A stretch of DNA of 64,000 bases from Burkholderia sp. NRF60-BP8 (GTDB lineage: Bacteria; Pseudomonadota; Gammaproteobacteria; Burkholderiales; Burkholderiaceae). Location: assembly GCF_001522585.2 (NCBI RefSeq), contig NZ_CP013373.1, forward strand, positions 558,001 through 622,000. Reading direction: 5' to 3'. This document shows, piece by piece, positions 1 through 9,232 of the stretch; positions within the stretch are counted from its first letter, which is position 1, and each line of letters opens with the position of its first letter. Under the pieces are notes generated by a model that was not told where the DNA came from, did no database searches, and saw nothing but the letters and a program-made list of their open reading frames with translations. Both the position numbers and the translations under genes were made by a program.

Positions 1-852
1 GACCCGAACGGTCTGACCGAGGACGAGCGCCGCATCGTGAAGCGCAACCTCGGCTTCTTCGTGACGGCCGATTCGCTCGCGGCGAACAACATCGTGCTCG
101 GCACGTACCGCCACATCACGGCGCCCGAGTGCCGGCAGTTCCTGCTGCGCCAGGCGTTCGAGGAAGCGATCCACACGCACGCGTACCAATACATCGTCGA
201 ATCGCTCGGCCTCGACGAAGGCGAGATCTTCAACGCGTATCACGAGGTCACGTCGATCCGCGCGAAGGACGAATTCCTGATCCCGTTCATTCATACGCTG
301 ACGGACCCGGCCTTCAAGACCGGCACGCTCGAAGCGGATCAGAAGCTGCTGAAGTCGCTGATCGTGTTCGCCTGCATCATGGAAGGCCTGTTCTTCTATG
401 TCGGGTTTACGCAGATCCTCGCACTCGGCCGCCAGAACAAGATGACGGGTGCTGCAGAGCAATATCAGTACATCCTGCGCGACGAGTCGATGCACTGCAA
501 CTTCGGCATCGACCTGATCAACCAGATCAAGCTCGAAAACCCGCATCTCTGGACCGCGGAATTCCGCGCTGAGATCCGCGAGCTGTTCAAGCAGGCTGTC
601 GAACTCGAATACCGCTACGCCGAAGACACGATGCCGCGCGGCGTGCTGGGTTTGAACGCGTCGATGTTCAAGAGCTATCTGCGCTTCATCAGCAACCGCC
701 GTTGCCAGCAGATCGGCCTCGACCCGCTGTTCCCGAACGAGGAGAACCCGTTCCCGTGGATGAGCGAGATGATCGACCTGAAGAAGGAGCGCAACTTCTT
801 CGAGACGCGTGTGATCGAGTATCAGACGGGGGGCGCGCTGTCCTGGGAATGA
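1..852 (+). CDS. nrdB: Ribonucleoside-diphosphate reductase class Ia, beta subunit (C-terminal part)
   Basis: R2 subunit of aerobic ribonucleotide reductase, which holds the diiron-tyrosyl radical used by the alpha subunit to reduce NDPs to dNDPs in the cytoplasm. The frame is open from base 1, so the N-terminus lies outside the window and 283 residues remain. Visible: the first helix pair with EEAIHTHAY (Glu and His iron ligands plus the radical Tyr, matching E. coli E115, H118, Y122), [10 protein letters not shown] (E204 equivalent) and [10 protein letters not shown] (E238 and H241 equivalents). The C-terminus ends in TGGALSWE, the type of flexible tail that docks on the alpha subunit. All key residues are intact. 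The alpha-subunit gene is expected just upstream. No clear T-tailed terminator follows; the next 430 bases are hairpin-rich. Confidence 0.96.
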   Translation, partial: DPNGLTEDERRIVKRNLGFFVTADSLAANNIVLGTYRHITAPECRQFLLRQAFEEAIHTHAYQYIVESLGLDEGEIFNAYHEVTSIRAKDEFLIPFIHTLTDPAFKTGTLEADQKLLKSLIVFACIMEGLFFYVGFTQILALGRQNKMTGAAEQYQYILRDESMHCNFGIDLINQIKLENPHLWTAEFRAEIRELFKQAVELEYRYAEDTMPRGVLGLNASMFKSYLRFISNRRCQQIGLDPLFPNEENPFPWMSEMIDLKKERNFFETRVIEYQTGGALSWE

Positions 853-1289
853 CCCGCAGCAGCGAACCCGTTACATGATGGAGCAGCCGGTGGCCTCTCG
901 GCCCCGGCCCAAGGTTTAGGAGCAAGAACGCCTGATGCAAAGCATGCCCGGTGCCTTAACGGCCCAACGATACGACAGGCACTTTGCGAACCCTTCAGTG
1001 GGATGGGCAAACTTCCCTCCGGAAAAAGCGGACGGCCGTGTGGCGGTCCGCTTGATCAAGCGATTAGGGGTAGCGGCGCGAGGTGCGCCGGCTACCGACT
1101 TGATTTGGCGCGCGAGGCCATGGGGTCACGCGCGCCATACCGTATTCATTAGCGTAAGCGCGCGGTATCTGCGTACGCCGATGAATAGCCCGCTTCGAAG
1201 CGCACGTCCTGAACAGCGTCCGCGGGAAGCGGGTTTTGACGAAGGGTGTAGTTTGAACTGACTCTCATCTGAACCTGAAGGAGAACAAC
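853..1289. other. Hairpin-rich non-coding interval between nrdB and the histone-like gene
   Basis: No convincing gene lies here (an ORF at 935-1261 has no domain or ribosome site). Several strong inverted repeats are packed together. GTGCC 951-955 pairs with GGCAC 978-982, and GCAAA 937-941 with TTTGC 983-987, as one interrupted stem. GGTAGCGGCGC 1069-1079 pairs with 1085-1096 (one bulged base, loop GAGGT). TGGCGCGCG 1106-1114 pairs with CGCGCGCCA 1129-1137. CCCGCTTC 1189-1196 pairs with GAAGCGGG 1225-1232, followed by TTTT. CTTGATCAAG at 1051-1060 is self-complementary. It could be the nrdB 3' UTR, a leader of the histone-like gene, or a separate RNA; I cannot place a promoter. Confidence 0.4.
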
Positions 1290-1922
1290 ATGGCTACTGC
1301 CAAGAAGAAACCGGCTGCTAAGAAGGTTGCCGCCAAGAAGACCGTTGCGAAGAAGGCTGCTGCTCCGGCGAAGAAGGCCGCAGTGAAGAAGGTCGCTGCG
1401 AAGAAGGTCGCTGCGAAGAAGGTCGCGGTGAAGAAGGTTGCCGCGAAGAAGGCCGCACCGGCGAAGAAGGCCGCTGCAAAGAAGGTCGCAACGAAGAAGG
1501 TTGCAGCGAAGAAAGTCGCGGTGAAGAAGGTTGCTGCGAAGAAGGCAGCACCGGCCAAGAAGGCCGCTGCGAAGAAGGTTGCAGCCAAGAAAGTCGCAGT
1601 GAAGAAGGTTGCTGCGAAGAAGGCCGCACCGGCGAAGAAGGCTGCTGCGAAGAAGGCTGCGCCGGCGAAGAAGGCTGCTGCGAAGAAGGCCGCGCCGGCG
1701 AAGAAGGCTGCCGCGAAGAAGGCTGCGCCTGCCAAGAAGGCTGCCCCTGCGAAGAAGGCCGCCGCACCGGCGAAGAAGGCTGCTGCACCGAAGAAGGCCG
1801 TCGTGAAGAAGGCTGCGCCGGCAACGACCGCGTCGACCGCATCGGTTGCGCCGGCATCGGGCGTGAAGACCGCGCTCAACCCGGCAGCGGCATGGCCGTT
1901 CCCGACCGGCAGCCGTCCGTAA
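1290..1922 (+). CDS. Histone H1-like Lys/Ala-rich DNA-binding protein
   Basis: A 210-residue, extremely basic low-complexity protein resembling the C-terminal domain of eukaryotic histone H1 and bacterial AlgP/HctB-type proteins. From residue 3 to about 170 it consists of pentapeptide-like units such as AAKK, VAKK and PAKKA; a non-repetitive tail of about 40 residues (Thr/Ser/Val, ending PFPTGSRP) follows. Such proteins bind DNA non-specifically through lysine-rich repeats and act in nucleoid compaction or regulation; that function is inferred from composition. The ATG is preceded by AAGGAG at 1279-1284. The gene appears to be a single transcription unit, with a hairpin cluster and a T-tailed terminator following. 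The repeats make length variation between strains likely. Confidence 0.88.
   Translation: MATAKKKPAAKKVAAKKTVAKKAAAPAKKAAVKKVAAKKVAAKKVAVKKVAAKKAAPAKKAAAKKVATKKVAAKKVAVKKVAAKKAAPAKKAAAKKVAAKKVAVKKVAAKKAAPAKKAAAKKAAPAKKAAAKKAAPAKKAAAKKAAPAKKAAPAKKAAAPAKKAAAPKKAVVKKAAPATTASTASVAPASGVKTALNPAAAWPFPTGSRP
1296..1812 (+). repeat. In-frame imperfect tandem repeats of the histone-like gene
   Basis: Degenerate 9-15 bp units built on AAGAAGG and GCNGCG/GTCGCG, with longer higher-order copies (for example the stretch encoding [20 protein letters not shown] appears more than once, around 1425-1480, 1515-1570 and 1590-1640). All units are multiples of three, so gain or loss of a copy keeps the frame. Confidence 0.85.
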
Positions 1923-1940
1923 TCGCGGCTGAGCAGCATC

Positions 1941-2026
1941 ACCCGGACACTCACGTGGTGTCCGTGGGTTGAGTAGCGCTACTCAATCAATCCCGCCATC
2001 TGGCTCAGGTGGCGGGATTTTTTTCG
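1941..2026 (+). terminator. Hairpin cluster and intrinsic terminator after the histone-like gene
   Basis: Three dyads in a row: CGGACAC 1944-1950 with GTGTCCG 1958-1964; the self-complementary GAGTAGCGCTACTC at 1971-1984; and AATCCCGCCA 1989-1998 with TGGCGGGATT 2010-2019, continuing into a T-run to 2024. The last has the form of a Rho-independent terminator for the plus-strand gene ending at 1922. Confidence 0.85.
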
Positions 2027-2093
2027 TCCCTGTGGTTGCCGATGGCGCGCCCGGCGGGGCTGGCCGACGCGAGCGCGGACGAGAACGGGCGGA

Positions 2094-2129
2094 CGAAAAA
2101 AAACGCATGTGCGGCTTCGCACATGCGTT
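2094..2129 (-). terminator. Intrinsic terminator of the SlyB-like gene
   Basis: On the minus strand AACGCATGTGCG (2129-2118) pairs with CGCACATGCGTT (2113-2102) around a 4-base loop and runs into eight T (A-run 2096-2103 on the plus strand). It lies about 35 bases past the stop at 2165. Confidence 0.88.
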
Positions 2130-2164
2130 CGATCGCGGCTTGCGCCGCGTGCTGAGGATACCGG

Positions 2165-2638
2165 TCAGTGCGTGACACGCGTGACGCCGCCGCTCGACAG
2201 CAGGCGCACGCGCTCGCCGGCGCGGAACGCTTCGCCGCTTGCCGCCTGCGTGATCGAGCGCAGATCGCCGTTGTCGAGGCGCACGGTGATTTCGACACCG
2301 TTCGCGGTGCTGAGGTTTTCGCCGACCGCGTTACCTGCGACCGCACCGACGAGGCCGCCGGCGATCGCCGTCAGGATCGAGCCTTTGCCGCCGCCGATCG
2401 CGCTGCCCGCGACCGCGCCGAGTGCACCGCCGCCGAGCGTGCCGATCGCGCTGCCGCCGCCGTCGGACTGAATGCGCACCGCACGGACGCTTTCGACCGT
2501 GCCCATGCGGACCGTCTGTTCGCGCTGCGCCTGGCCGACGCTATAGACATCCGCCGAACCGGGCGCCGTGAAGCAGCCGGCGAGCGTCAGCGTGGCGGTC
2601 AGCATGGCCGCGAGCGTGAGGGTTTTTTTCGTCAACAT
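2165..2638 (-). CDS. slyB: SlyB/Pcp-type glycine-zipper outer membrane lipoprotein
   Basis: A 157-residue lipoprotein with signal peptide at residues 1-21 and lipobox LAGC (Cys 22), so it should be lipidated and sorted to the outer membrane. The centre (about 60-105) is a Gly/Ala-rich double hydrophobic segment with GxxxG-like spacing (AIGTLGGGALGAVAGSAIGG, then GGLVGAVAGNAVG), the hallmark of the glycine-zipper 2TM family that includes SlyB and Pcp. The C-terminal 50 residues form a small beta-rich domain (VEITVRLDNGDL, AGERVRLLSSGG). Members stabilise the outer membrane, and SlyB in enterics is PhoPQ-controlled; control here is unknown. It lies downstream of the PfkB kinase gene in the same direction and has its own terminator. 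The symbol is by family resemblance. Confidence 0.82.
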   Translation of the reverse strand: MLTKKTLTLAAMLTATLTLAGCFTAPGSADVYSVGQAQREQTVRMGTVESVRAVRIQSDGGGSAIGTLGGGALGAVAGSAIGGGKGSILTAIAGGLVGAVAGNAVGENLSTANGVEITVRLDNGDLRSITQAASGEAFRAGERVRLLSSGGVTRVTH

Positions 2639-2657
2639 CTTTGCTCTCCCACAATAT

Positions 2658-3596
2658 TCATTTGAGACTGTAACCGAATGCAGTCTCGAAGCGTGCGTCG
2701 ATTTCGGCGCGCGTCAGTACGTAAGTCTGGGGCCCTTGATGGGCGATCTTGAGCGAGCCCATCAGGCTTGCGAGGCGGCCGGTGGTTGCCCAGTCGAAGC
2801 CTTGCTCGATGCCGTACAGCAGGCCACCCCGGAAGGCGTCGCCGCAGCCGGTCGGATCGGCGATGCGCTCGGCCGGCACGACCGGAATCTGTTCCGCACC
2901 CTGCTTGTGGCGGATGGTCGCGCCGTGCTCGCCACGCGTGATGACGAGGGCGTCGACCCGGCTGGCGATTTCATCTTCGGACCATCCCGTCTTGTCGCTC
3001 ACCAGCTTGGCCTCGTAGTCGTTGACCGCGACATAGGTCGCAAGTTCAATGCTGCGTCGCAGCGTCGCACCGTCGAACAGCGGCAGGCCCTGGCCCGGAT
3101 CGAACACGAACGGCACACCGGCCTCGGCGAGCTCTTCCACGTGCTGCACCATCCCGTCGAAGCCGTCCGGGCCGACGATCGCGAGCTTGATGTCCGGCGC
3201 GTCGCCCGCATGGTTCAGGTGCGATTGCATCATCGCGCCGGGGTGGAACGCCGCGATCTGGTTGTTGTCGAGATCGGTCGTGATCATCGCCTGCGCGGTG
3301 TACGTATCGGGCAGCACGCGAACGTGGTCGCGGCGCAGGCCGAGAGCGTCGAGCCGGTCGAGGTACGGCTGCGCATCCAGCGCGCCCATCGTGCCCATGA
3401 TGCGCGCGTCGCCGCCGAGCAGGTGCAGCGCGTACCCGATGTTGCCCGCGCAGCCGCCGAATTCGCGGCGCATCGTCGGCACGAGGAAGCTCAGGTTGAT
3501 GAGGTGCACCTGGTCGGGCAGGATGTGCTCGCGGAACCGCCCTTCGAAGGTCATGATGGAGTCGTAGGCGATCGAGCCGCAAATCAGCGTAGCCAA
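2658..3596 (-). CDS. PfkB-family carbohydrate/nucleoside kinase, adenosine kinase-like
   Basis: A 312-residue cytoplasmic kinase of the ribokinase (PfkB) superfamily. The N-terminal family pattern is seen at FGGCAGNIGYALHLLG (about residues 46-61), the substrate-side lid follows, and the C-terminal signature DPTGCGDAFRGG (about 248-259) carries the anion hole and catalytic Asp. ITRGEHGATI lies just before it. Close homologues in Burkholderia are annotated as adenosine kinase or as sugar kinase; the sequence does not settle the substrate. The frame opens at a TTG codon (3596) preceded by AGGAAC at suitable spacing, and the residues from there match the family start, so TTG is taken as the real start. 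It follows tpx on the same strand after 85 bases that hold a strong hairpin. Confidence 0.82.
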   Translation of the reverse strand: MATLICGSIAYDSIMTFEGRFREHILPDQVHLINLSFLVPTMRREFGGCAGNIGYALHLLGGDARIMGTMGALDAQPYLDRLDALGLRRDHVRVLPDTYTAQAMITTDLDNNQIAAFHPGAMMQSHLNHAGDAPDIKLAIVGPDGFDGMVQHVEELAEAGVPFVFDPGQGLPLFDGATLRRSIELATYVAVNDYEAKLVSDKTGWSEDEIASRVDALVITRGEHGATIRHKQGAEQIPVVPAERIADPTGCGDAFRGGLLYGIEQGFDWATTGRLASLMGSLKIAHQGPQTYVLTRAEIDARFETAFGYSLK

Positions 3597-3623
3597 GGTG
3601 TGCGTTCCTGTAGAAATGAGGGG

Positions 3624-3665
3624 CCCTGCGCGACAACGCCGCGCGAAGGGCGCGGCGCGGCAGGG
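3624..3665 (-). terminator. GC-rich hairpin between tpx and the PfkB kinase gene
   Basis: CCCTGC 3624-3629 pairs with GCAGGG 3660-3665, enclosing further complementary CGCCGCGC and GCGCGGCG blocks. There is no T-run on the minus strand, so it may be a processing or attenuating stem rather than a full terminator. Confidence 0.4.
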
Positions 3666-3681
3666 GAAAGCGGAAGAAAGC

Positions 3682-4185
3682 TTACTTCAGTGCGGCGAGC
3701 GCTGCATCGTAGTTCGGCTCGTCCTTGATTTCGCCGACGAGTTCCGCATGGATCACCTTGTCCTGCGCGTCGAGCACGACCACCGCGCGTGCGGTCAGGC
3801 CGTTCAGCGGGCCGCTCGTCACGTCGACGCCGTACGCGTTCGCGAACGCGCGGCCGGTGCGGAACGTCGATGCCGTCACGACGTTCTCGAGGCCTTCGGT
3901 CGTGCAGAAGCGCGTGGCGGCGAACGGCAGGTCGGCGGACACGACCACCACCACCGTGTTGTCGAGCGACGACGCGGCTTCGTTGAACTTGCGGGTCGAC
4001 GTCGCGCAGGTCGGCGTGTCGAGGCTCGGCACGATGTTCAGCACCTTGCGCTTGCCGGCGAAGCTGGCGAGCGACAGGTCGGCGAGGTCCTTGCCGACCA
4101 GCTTGAAATCGGCGGCTTGCGCGCCGACGGCCGGGAACGTGCCGGCGAGATCGATCGGGTTGCCACCCAGCGTAACTTTGCTCAT
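3682..4185 (-). CDS. tpx: Thiol peroxidase (atypical 2-Cys peroxiredoxin)
   Basis: A 167-residue peroxiredoxin that reduces H2O2 and alkyl or lipid hydroperoxides using thioredoxin. It starts [13 protein letters not shown] at the ATG 4185; the frame stays open upstream but only this start fits the family. The peroxidatic Cys sits in [16 protein letters not shown] (about residues 53-68) and the resolving Cys in [12 protein letters not shown] (about 93-104), the spacing of Tpx enzymes that form an intramolecular disulphide. Length and motifs are canonical. It lies between the DUF3426 gene and the PfkB kinase gene, all on the minus strand, possibly in one transcript. Confidence 0.95.
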   Translation of the reverse strand: MSKVTLGGNPIDLAGTFPAVGAQAADFKLVGKDLADLSLASFAGKRKVLNIVPSLDTPTCATSTRKFNEAASSLDNTVVVVVSADLPFAATRFCTTEGLENVVTASTFRTGRAFANAYGVDVTSGPLNGLTARAVVVLDAQDKVIHAELVGEIKDEPNYDAALAALK

Positions 4186-4256
4186 GTTCGTGCTCCGAAA
4201 TAGCGCGCCGCTCGGGCGCGCGGGTTGAGACGGGCGCGCAAGCGCGCCGCGGCGCG

Positions 4257-5639
4257 TCACGGATAGAAGATCTGGACGCGGAAATTCGAGGCGGGCGTGC
4301 CGTTCGTGTCGAGGCGGACGACCATCGTCTGCGTCGTGCCGGGCGGCAGCCCGGCGTCGATCGGCGTGCCCGGGCGCACGTAGTCGCGCGGCGCGAGCAC
4401 GCGGCGCACGGTGACGTGATTGGTGTCGTCGAGCAGCGTGAGTTCGAGCGACGGGTACGCGAGCGCGACGCGGTAGCGGTTCGTCAGCGGCACCTTCAGT
4501 TCGAGCTTGTGCGGGCCGTCGATCTGGCGCAGGTCGGTCGCATCGAGCCGCAGCCCGTCGATGGCGCGCGGCGGCGCGACCGTGCAGCCGAGCGGCGCAC
4601 ACGCCTGCCGGAACCAGCTCTGCGTGACGGGCCAGTAGATCATCAGCGCTTCGCGCTGCCACCACGCCAGTTGCACGACGAGCAGGCCGACCAGCGCGGC
4701 CGCGACGAGGCCGCCGAAAAAGCCGCCGAGCATTCCGCGTCGCTGCGGCGCGCGCGTCTCGCGCGTGACGGCGAAGTGCGGACGATCGTCGTCGGCCGGC
4801 GCGGCGGGGAACGGGACGGTCAGTGGGACGGCCGGTTGGACGGCCGGTTCATCGGTTGCCGCTCCGGCCGGGGCCTTGTCGTGTCGGGCGAGGGTGTCGG
4901 ATTCCGATGCGGTCCCGGTTTCGGCGACGGCCGGTGCGGGCGTGAACGCAAAGCGCGGTTCGCGCGGCGTGCGTTCGTCGTCCGGCACGGCGAAGTGCGC
5001 GTGGCCGACGGGTTCGGCCGGTTCGGCGGCGGTTTCCGTTTCCGACGGCAGGTGGGCGACGAAGCGTGGCTCGCGCGGGTCGCGCTCGACGGGTGAGGGC
5101 GCGGTTTCACCGGTTTCGTGCGGTTCGTGCCGCGAATGCGGCGAATGCGGTTCGGCCGGTTGCTCGACGGCAGCCGATGAATCGAGCTCGGCCGGAGCGT
5201 TGGCGAACGGCGCGGGCGTACCCGACAGGTGGACGACGCCGGCTTCCGTGGACGGGAGCGCGAGCGGGATCAGCGGCTCGGTGCGCACGGTCTCGGCGCT
5301 GTGCTGCAGCGACGGATCGACGCCGGCGTCGAGCCACGGCGCCCACATGTCCCAGCCATCCGACTTGTAATCGGTGCCGGTCGGCAAGCCGGCCGGCGCG
5401 TCGGCGGTGAACAGTCGGACCGGGGCGGCCTGCTGGTGTGCGTCGCCGTCATGCGGCGCGGCAGCCGGTTCCGTCAACGCCGGTTCGGGTTGCTGCGCGT
5501 ACTCGGGAACGAGCGACTCGGAAGCGTTGAAGACTTCGTGGCAATGCCCGCAGCGCACGAGCCCCTGATGCAGCGAGAGCTGTTCCTGCTGCAGCCGGAA
5601 GACGGTTTCGCAATGAGGGCAGCGCGTCGCAAGGAGCAT
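4257..5639 (-). CDS. Zinc-ribbon and DUF3426 domain membrane protein
   Basis: A 460-residue protein with three parts. Residues 1-40 form an MJ0042-type zinc ribbon with two CxxC pairs ([10 protein letters not shown] and [10 protein letters not shown]). About 45-300 is a Pro/Ala/Glu-rich low-complexity linker. One transmembrane helix ([20 protein letters not shown], about 307-326) precedes a C-terminal DUF3426 domain (about 340-460) predicted to be periplasmic. The family is widespread in betaproteobacteria immediately after prmA; its function is unknown. It is transcribed with prmA (46 bases apart) and upstream of tpx. The linker has biased codons and repeats but no sign of a frameshift. Confidence 0.85.
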   Translation of the reverse strand: MLLATRCPHCETVFRLQQEQLSLHQGLVRCGHCHEVFNASESLVPEYAQQPEPALTEPAAAPHDGDAHQQAAPVRLFTADAPAGLPTGTDYKSDGWDMWAPWLDAGVDPSLQHSAETVRTEPLIPLALPSTEAGVVHLSGTPAPFANAPAELDSSAAVEQPAEPHSPHSRHEPHETGETAPSPVERDPREPRFVAHLPSETETAAEPAEPVGHAHFAVPDDERTPREPRFAFTPAPAVAETGTASESDTLARHDKAPAGAATDEPAVQPAVPLTVPFPAAPADDDRPHFAVTRETRAPQRRGMLGGFFGGLVAAALVGLLVVQLAWWQREALMIYWPVTQSWFRQACAPLGCTVAPPRAIDGLRLDATDLRQIDGPHKLELKVPLTNRYRVALAYPSLELTLLDDTNHVTVRRVLAPRDYVRPGTPIDAGLPPGTTQTMVVRLDTNGTPASNFRVQIFYP

Positions 5640-5684
5640 GTCGAGCCGGGCGGCCTGCGGGCCAGAGTGAAGGACAGCGCTATT

Positions 5685-6587
5685 CTAATGGCTTTCGCGG
5701 CGGGTTCCGGCGAGGCATACCCAACCTTCGTGTTCGCGCCAGACCGAGATGTCGACGTAGCGCGCATAAACGGCCGCGACCTCGTCCGCTTGGCGCGCGA
5801 GCACGCCCGACAGCGCGATGCGGCCGCCCGGCTTGACCTTCGACGCGAGCATCGATGCCATCAGCTTCAGCGGATTCGACAGGATGTTCGCGACGACGAT
5901 GTCGAATTCGCCGTCCGGGCATGCATCGGGCAGCCCGTACGTGACTTCCGCCCGGTTGCGTTCGCTGTTCTGGCGCGCCGATTCGACCGCCTGCGGATCG
6001 ATGTCGATGCCGATCACGGGGTTCGCCCCGCATTTCTTCGCGAGGATCGCGAGGATGCCCGAGCCGCAGCCGTAGTCGAGCACCGACTGGCCGGGCTTCA
6101 CCGACTGTTCGAGCCACTCCATGCAGAGGCGCGTGGTGGGGTGGCTGCCGGTGCCGAACGCGAGGCCGGGGTCGAGTTCGAGGACGAGCGCATCGGGATC
6201 GGGCGCATCGTGCCACGACGGCACGACCCAGATCCGCTCGCCGATCGGGATCGGCTCGAACTGCGATTGCGTGAGCCGCACCCAGTCCTGCTCCTCGACG
6301 TCGCGCACGACGAACGCCGGTGTCTCGGCGACGCCGATTTCGTTCGCGGCCGCCGCGAGCAGCACGGCCGGTTCATGGTCGGCCGACAGCAGCGCGACCA
6401 CGCGCGAGTGCTGCCACGCGGTGCGATCGGGCACGAGGCCCGGCTCGCCGAAGAGCGGCTGTTCGTCGGGCGTGTCGGCGTCGGCGTCTTCGACGGACAC
6501 CGACAGCGCGCCGAGCTCGAGCAGCGCGTCGGACAGCGCCTCCGCATGCTCGCGGGCCAGTTCGACGACGAGTTCGCGATAACTCAT
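5685..6587 (-). CDS. prmA: Ribosomal protein L11 methyltransferase
   Basis: A 300-residue class I SAM-dependent methyltransferase that trimethylates ribosomal protein L11. The start chosen is ATG 6587 ([10 protein letters not shown]); the longer open frame upstream is antisense to nothing real and overlaps accC. The N-terminal part is the L11-recognition domain (about 1-120). The catalytic domain has motif [16 protein letters not shown] (about 168-182), [14 protein letters not shown] (motif II) and [13 protein letters not shown] (motif IV, NIL type). The accC stop is 2 bases upstream of this start, suggesting translational coupling. Length agrees with the E. coli enzyme. Confidence 0.95.
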   Translation of the reverse strand: MSYRELVVELAREHAEALSDALLELGALSVSVEDADADTPDEQPLFGEPGLVPDRTAWQHSRVVALLSADHEPAVLLAAAANEIGVAETPAFVVRDVEEQDWVRLTQSQFEPIPIGERIWVVPSWHDAPDPDALVLELDPGLAFGTGSHPTTRLCMEWLEQSVKPGQSVLDYGCGSGILAILAKKCGANPVIGIDIDPQAVESARQNSERNRAEVTYGLPDACPDGEFDIVVANILSNPLKLMASMLASKVKPGGRIALSGVLARQADEVAAVYARYVDISVWREHEGWVCLAGTRRESH

Positions 6588-6589
6588 GC

Positions 6590-7957
6590 TTACGCTTCTT
6601 CCGGTGCGACCTGCTGCTTCTGCGCGAGCCGGTTTTCGAGGTAATGGATGCTGGTGCCGCCTTCGACGAACTTCGAGTCGATCATCAGCTCGCGGTGCAG
6701 CGGGATGTTGGTCTGGATGCCTTCGACGACCATTTCCGACAGCGCGATGCGCATCCGGCGGATCGCCTGCTCGCGCGTCGCGCCGTAGGTGATCAGCTTG
6801 CCGATCATCGAATCGTAGTTCGGCGGCACGAAATAGCCATTGTAGGCGTGCGAGTCGACGCGCACGCCGGGGCCGCCCGGCGTATGCCACGACGTGATCC
6901 GGCCCGGCGACGGCGTGAACTTGAACGGATCTTCGGCGTTGATCCGGCATTCGATCGCATGCCCGCGGAACTGGATGTCGCGCTGGCGCAGCGCGAGCTT
7001 CTCGCCGGCTGCGATGCGGATCTGTTCCTGCACGATGTCGACGCCGGTGATCAGTTCCGATACCGGGTGCTCGACCTGCACGCGCGTGTTCATCTCGATG
7101 AAGTAGAACTCGCCGTTTTCGTACAGGAATTCGAACGTGCCCGCGCCGAGGTAGCCCATCTTCTTGCACGCGTCCGCGCAGCGGTCGCCGATGCGGTCGA
7201 TCAGGCGGCGCGGAATGCCGGGCGCCGGCGCTTCCTCGATCACCTTCTGGTGGCGGCGCTGCATCGAGCAGTCGCGCTCGCCGAGCCAGATCGCGTTCTT
7301 GTGCGCGTCCGACAGCACCTGGATCTCGATGTGGCGCGGGTTCTCGAGGAACTTCTCCATGTACACCTGCGGGTTGCCGAACGCACGGCCGGCTTCCTCG
7401 CGGGTCATGTTGACCGCGTTGACGAGCGCGGCCTCGGTGTGCACGACGCGCATCCCGCGCCCGCCGCCGCCGCCCGCCGCCTTGATGATGACCGGATAGC
7501 CGATCGCGCGCGCAATCTTGACGATCTCCTTCGGATCTTCCGGCAACGCGCCTTCCGAGCCCGGCACGCACGGCACGCCGGTCTTGATCATCGTCTGCTT
7601 CGCGGTGACCTTGTCGCCCATCATCCGGATCGTTTCCGGGCGCGGGCCGATGAACGTGAAGCCCGACTGCTCGACGCGCTCCGCGAAATCGGCGTTCTCC
7701 GACAGGAAGCCGTAGCCGGGGTGGATCGCCTCGGCATCGGTCACTTCCGCGGCGCTGATCAGCGCCGGCATGTTCAGGTAGCTCAGGTTCGACGGGGCCG
7801 GGCCGATACAGACGGCTTCGTCCGCGAGGCGCACGTACTTGGCTTCCTTGTCGGCTTCCGAGTAGACGACCACCGTCTTGACGCCGAGTTCGCGGCACGC
7901 GCGCTGGATGCGCAGCGCGATTTCACCGCGGTTGGCAATGAGGATTTTTTCAAACAT
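6590..7957 (-). CDS. accC: Acetyl-CoA carboxylase, biotin carboxylase subunit
   Basis: A 455-residue ATP-grasp enzyme that carboxylates the biotin on AccB with bicarbonate and ATP, the first half-reaction of malonyl-CoA synthesis. N-terminal preATP-grasp domain begins [17 protein letters not shown]; the ATP loop is [14 protein letters not shown] (about 159-172); the metal/catalytic region is [16 protein letters not shown] (about 285-300); the C-terminal biotin carboxylase domain follows. Full length with no missing motifs. It lies between accB (84 bases upstream) and prmA (2 bases downstream) in one operon. Confidence 0.97.
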   Translation of the reverse strand: MFEKILIANRGEIALRIQRACRELGVKTVVVYSEADKEAKYVRLADEAVCIGPAPSNLSYLNMPALISAAEVTDAEAIHPGYGFLSENADFAERVEQSGFTFIGPRPETIRMMGDKVTAKQTMIKTGVPCVPGSEGALPEDPKEIVKIARAIGYPVIIKAAGGGGGRGMRVVHTEAALVNAVNMTREEAGRAFGNPQVYMEKFLENPRHIEIQVLSDAHKNAIWLGERDCSMQRRHQKVIEEAPAPGIPRRLIDRIGDRCADACKKMGYLGAGTFEFLYENGEFYFIEMNTRVQVEHPVSELITGVDIVQEQIRIAAGEKLALRQRDIQFRGHAIECRINAEDPFKFTPSPGRITSWHTPGGPGVRVDSHAYNGYFVPPNYDSMIGKLITYGATREQAIRRMRIALSEMVVEGIQTNIPLHRELMIDSKFVEGGTSIHYLENRLAQKQQVAPEEA

Positions 7958-8041
7958 AGCGAGTATTCGTCTCTTCGAGGGGCGCGCGAACGGCGCCTGG
8001 CGAGCATCGGCGGCGCGCGGCAGGGTGGCCGCGCGGCGGGC

Positions 8042-8518
8042 TTAGCCGATCACGAAAAGCGGCTGGCCGTATTCGACGGCCTGGCCGTTCTCGACGAGGA
8101 TTTCCTTGATCACGCCGGCCTTGTCCGACTCGATCTCGTTGAGCAGCTTCATCGCTTCGATGATGCAGATCGTCTGGCCTTCCTTGACCGTGTCGCCGGC
8201 CTGCACGAACGGGTCGGCGCCCGGCGACGGCGCGCGATAGAACGTGCCGACCATCGGCGACGTCACGACGTGGCCCTGCGGGGCGGCCGGTGCGGCCGGG
8301 GCGCCGGCTGCCGGCGCCGCCGCTGCACCATCGGTCGGCAGCGCGGCCGACGGCGCCGGCGCGCTGACTTGCGGGGCATACCCAGCCGTCGGCTGCACGT
8401 AGACCGGCGGCGCGTTCTTGACGATGCGCACCTTGCCTTCGCCTTCCGTCACTTCCAGCTCGGAGATGCCGGATTCGGAAACGAGGTCGATCAGAGTTTT
8501 CAGCTTACGAAGATCCAT
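8042..8518 (-). CDS. accB: Acetyl-CoA carboxylase, biotin carboxyl carrier protein
   Basis: A 158-residue carrier subunit of acetyl-CoA carboxylase. The N-terminal region (1-35) is the family dimer/assembly segment ([20 protein letters not shown]); a Pro/Ala linker covers about 48-82; the C-terminal biotinyl domain (about 83-158) has the biotin-accepting Lys in [12 protein letters not shown] and the thumb-like SPGADPF insertion. It is the standard partner of accC, just downstream. The gap to aroQ upstream contains a perfect 8-bp stem-loop. Confidence 0.96.
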   Translation of the reverse strand: MDLRKLKTLIDLVSESGISELEVTEGEGKVRIVKNAPPVYVQPTAGYAPQVSAPAPSAALPTDGAAAAPAAGAPAAPAAPQGHVVTSPMVGTFYRAPSPGADPFVQAGDTVKEGQTICIIEAMKLLNEIESDKAGVIKEILVENGQAVEYGQPLFVIG

Positions 8519-8545
8519 CGGGAATTCCCCTTTTCAATACGTGAA

Positions 8546-8568
8546 AGCGCCGGTTAGGGGCCGGCGCT
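8546..8568 (-). other. Stem-loop between aroQ and accB
   Basis: AGCGCCGG 8546-8553 pairs perfectly with CCGGCGCT 8561-8568 around a 7-base loop; on the minus strand it is followed only by TTTCA. It lies 28 bases before the accB start, so it could attenuate or set differential expression of accBC relative to aroQ. Confidence 0.4.
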
Positions 8569-8585
8569 GAATCTAGATCGCGAAA

Positions 8586-9038
8586 TCAGCCGCGCGACGC
8601 GCCTTGCAGCTTGTCCAGCGCGTACTCGAGCGCGTACAGATAACCTTTCCAGCCGAGCCCGCAGATCACGCCTTCGGCCTGGTCGGAAAAGTAGGAGTGG
8701 TGCCTGAACGCTTCGCGGCGATGCACGTTCGACAAGTGAACCTCGACGAACGGGATGCCGACGCCGGCGATCGCGTCCCGGATCGCAACGCTCGTATGCG
8801 TATACGCGGCCGGATTGATCAGGATGAAATCGGTCTGTTCCTCCCGCGCGGCCTGGATGCGGTCGACCAGCGCGCCTTCATGGTTGCTCTGGAACGACGA
8901 CAGTTCGGCGCCGGCTTCCCGGGCGCGCGCGGCAAGCGCCTGATCGATCTGCGCGAGCGTGACGCGGCCATACACCTCCGGTTCCCGGGTGCCGAGAAGG
9001 TTCAGGTTGGGGCCGTGCAGCACCAGCAATCGTGTCAT
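8586..9038 (-). CDS. aroQ: 3-dehydroquinate dehydratase, type II
   Basis: A 150-residue type II dehydroquinase, a dodecameric enzyme of the shikimate pathway converting 3-dehydroquinate to 3-dehydroshikimate. Signature start [21 protein letters not shown] with the catalytic Tyr; [16 protein letters not shown] (about 75-90); and [15 protein letters not shown] (about 102-116) with the catalytic His. First gene of the aroQ-accB-accC-prmA block; the 194 bases upstream are AT-richer than the surroundings and probably hold its promoter. Confidence 0.96.
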   Translation of the reverse strand: MTRLLVLHGPNLNLLGTREPEVYGRVTLAQIDQALAARAREAGAELSSFQSNHEGALVDRIQAAREEQTDFILINPAAYTHTSVAIRDAIAGVGIPFVEVHLSNVHRREAFRHHSYFSDQAEGVICGLGWKGYLYALEYALDKLQGASRG

Positions 9039-9232
9039 GGTCGCTTCTATTTCTGCGGAATTGCGCGAACTTTAGCGCTATTTAGAGAAATTTGTCTAGT
9101 TTTGCCGAACGGTCGGGCGCGCCGGCCCTGCAAGAATTACCGGTGCCGATGCGCACTATCGGCGAATTCACGCGAAATTGCGGCGATCGACCTGCAAATC
9201 GCCGTCAACGCGCAGGCCGCCGTTCGGGCCGA

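Noticed and set aside
935..1261. A 108-residue plus-strand frame in the nrdB-histone gap
   Set aside because: No ribosome binding site, no hydrophobic core, and it runs across the strong inverted repeats; treated as non-coding.
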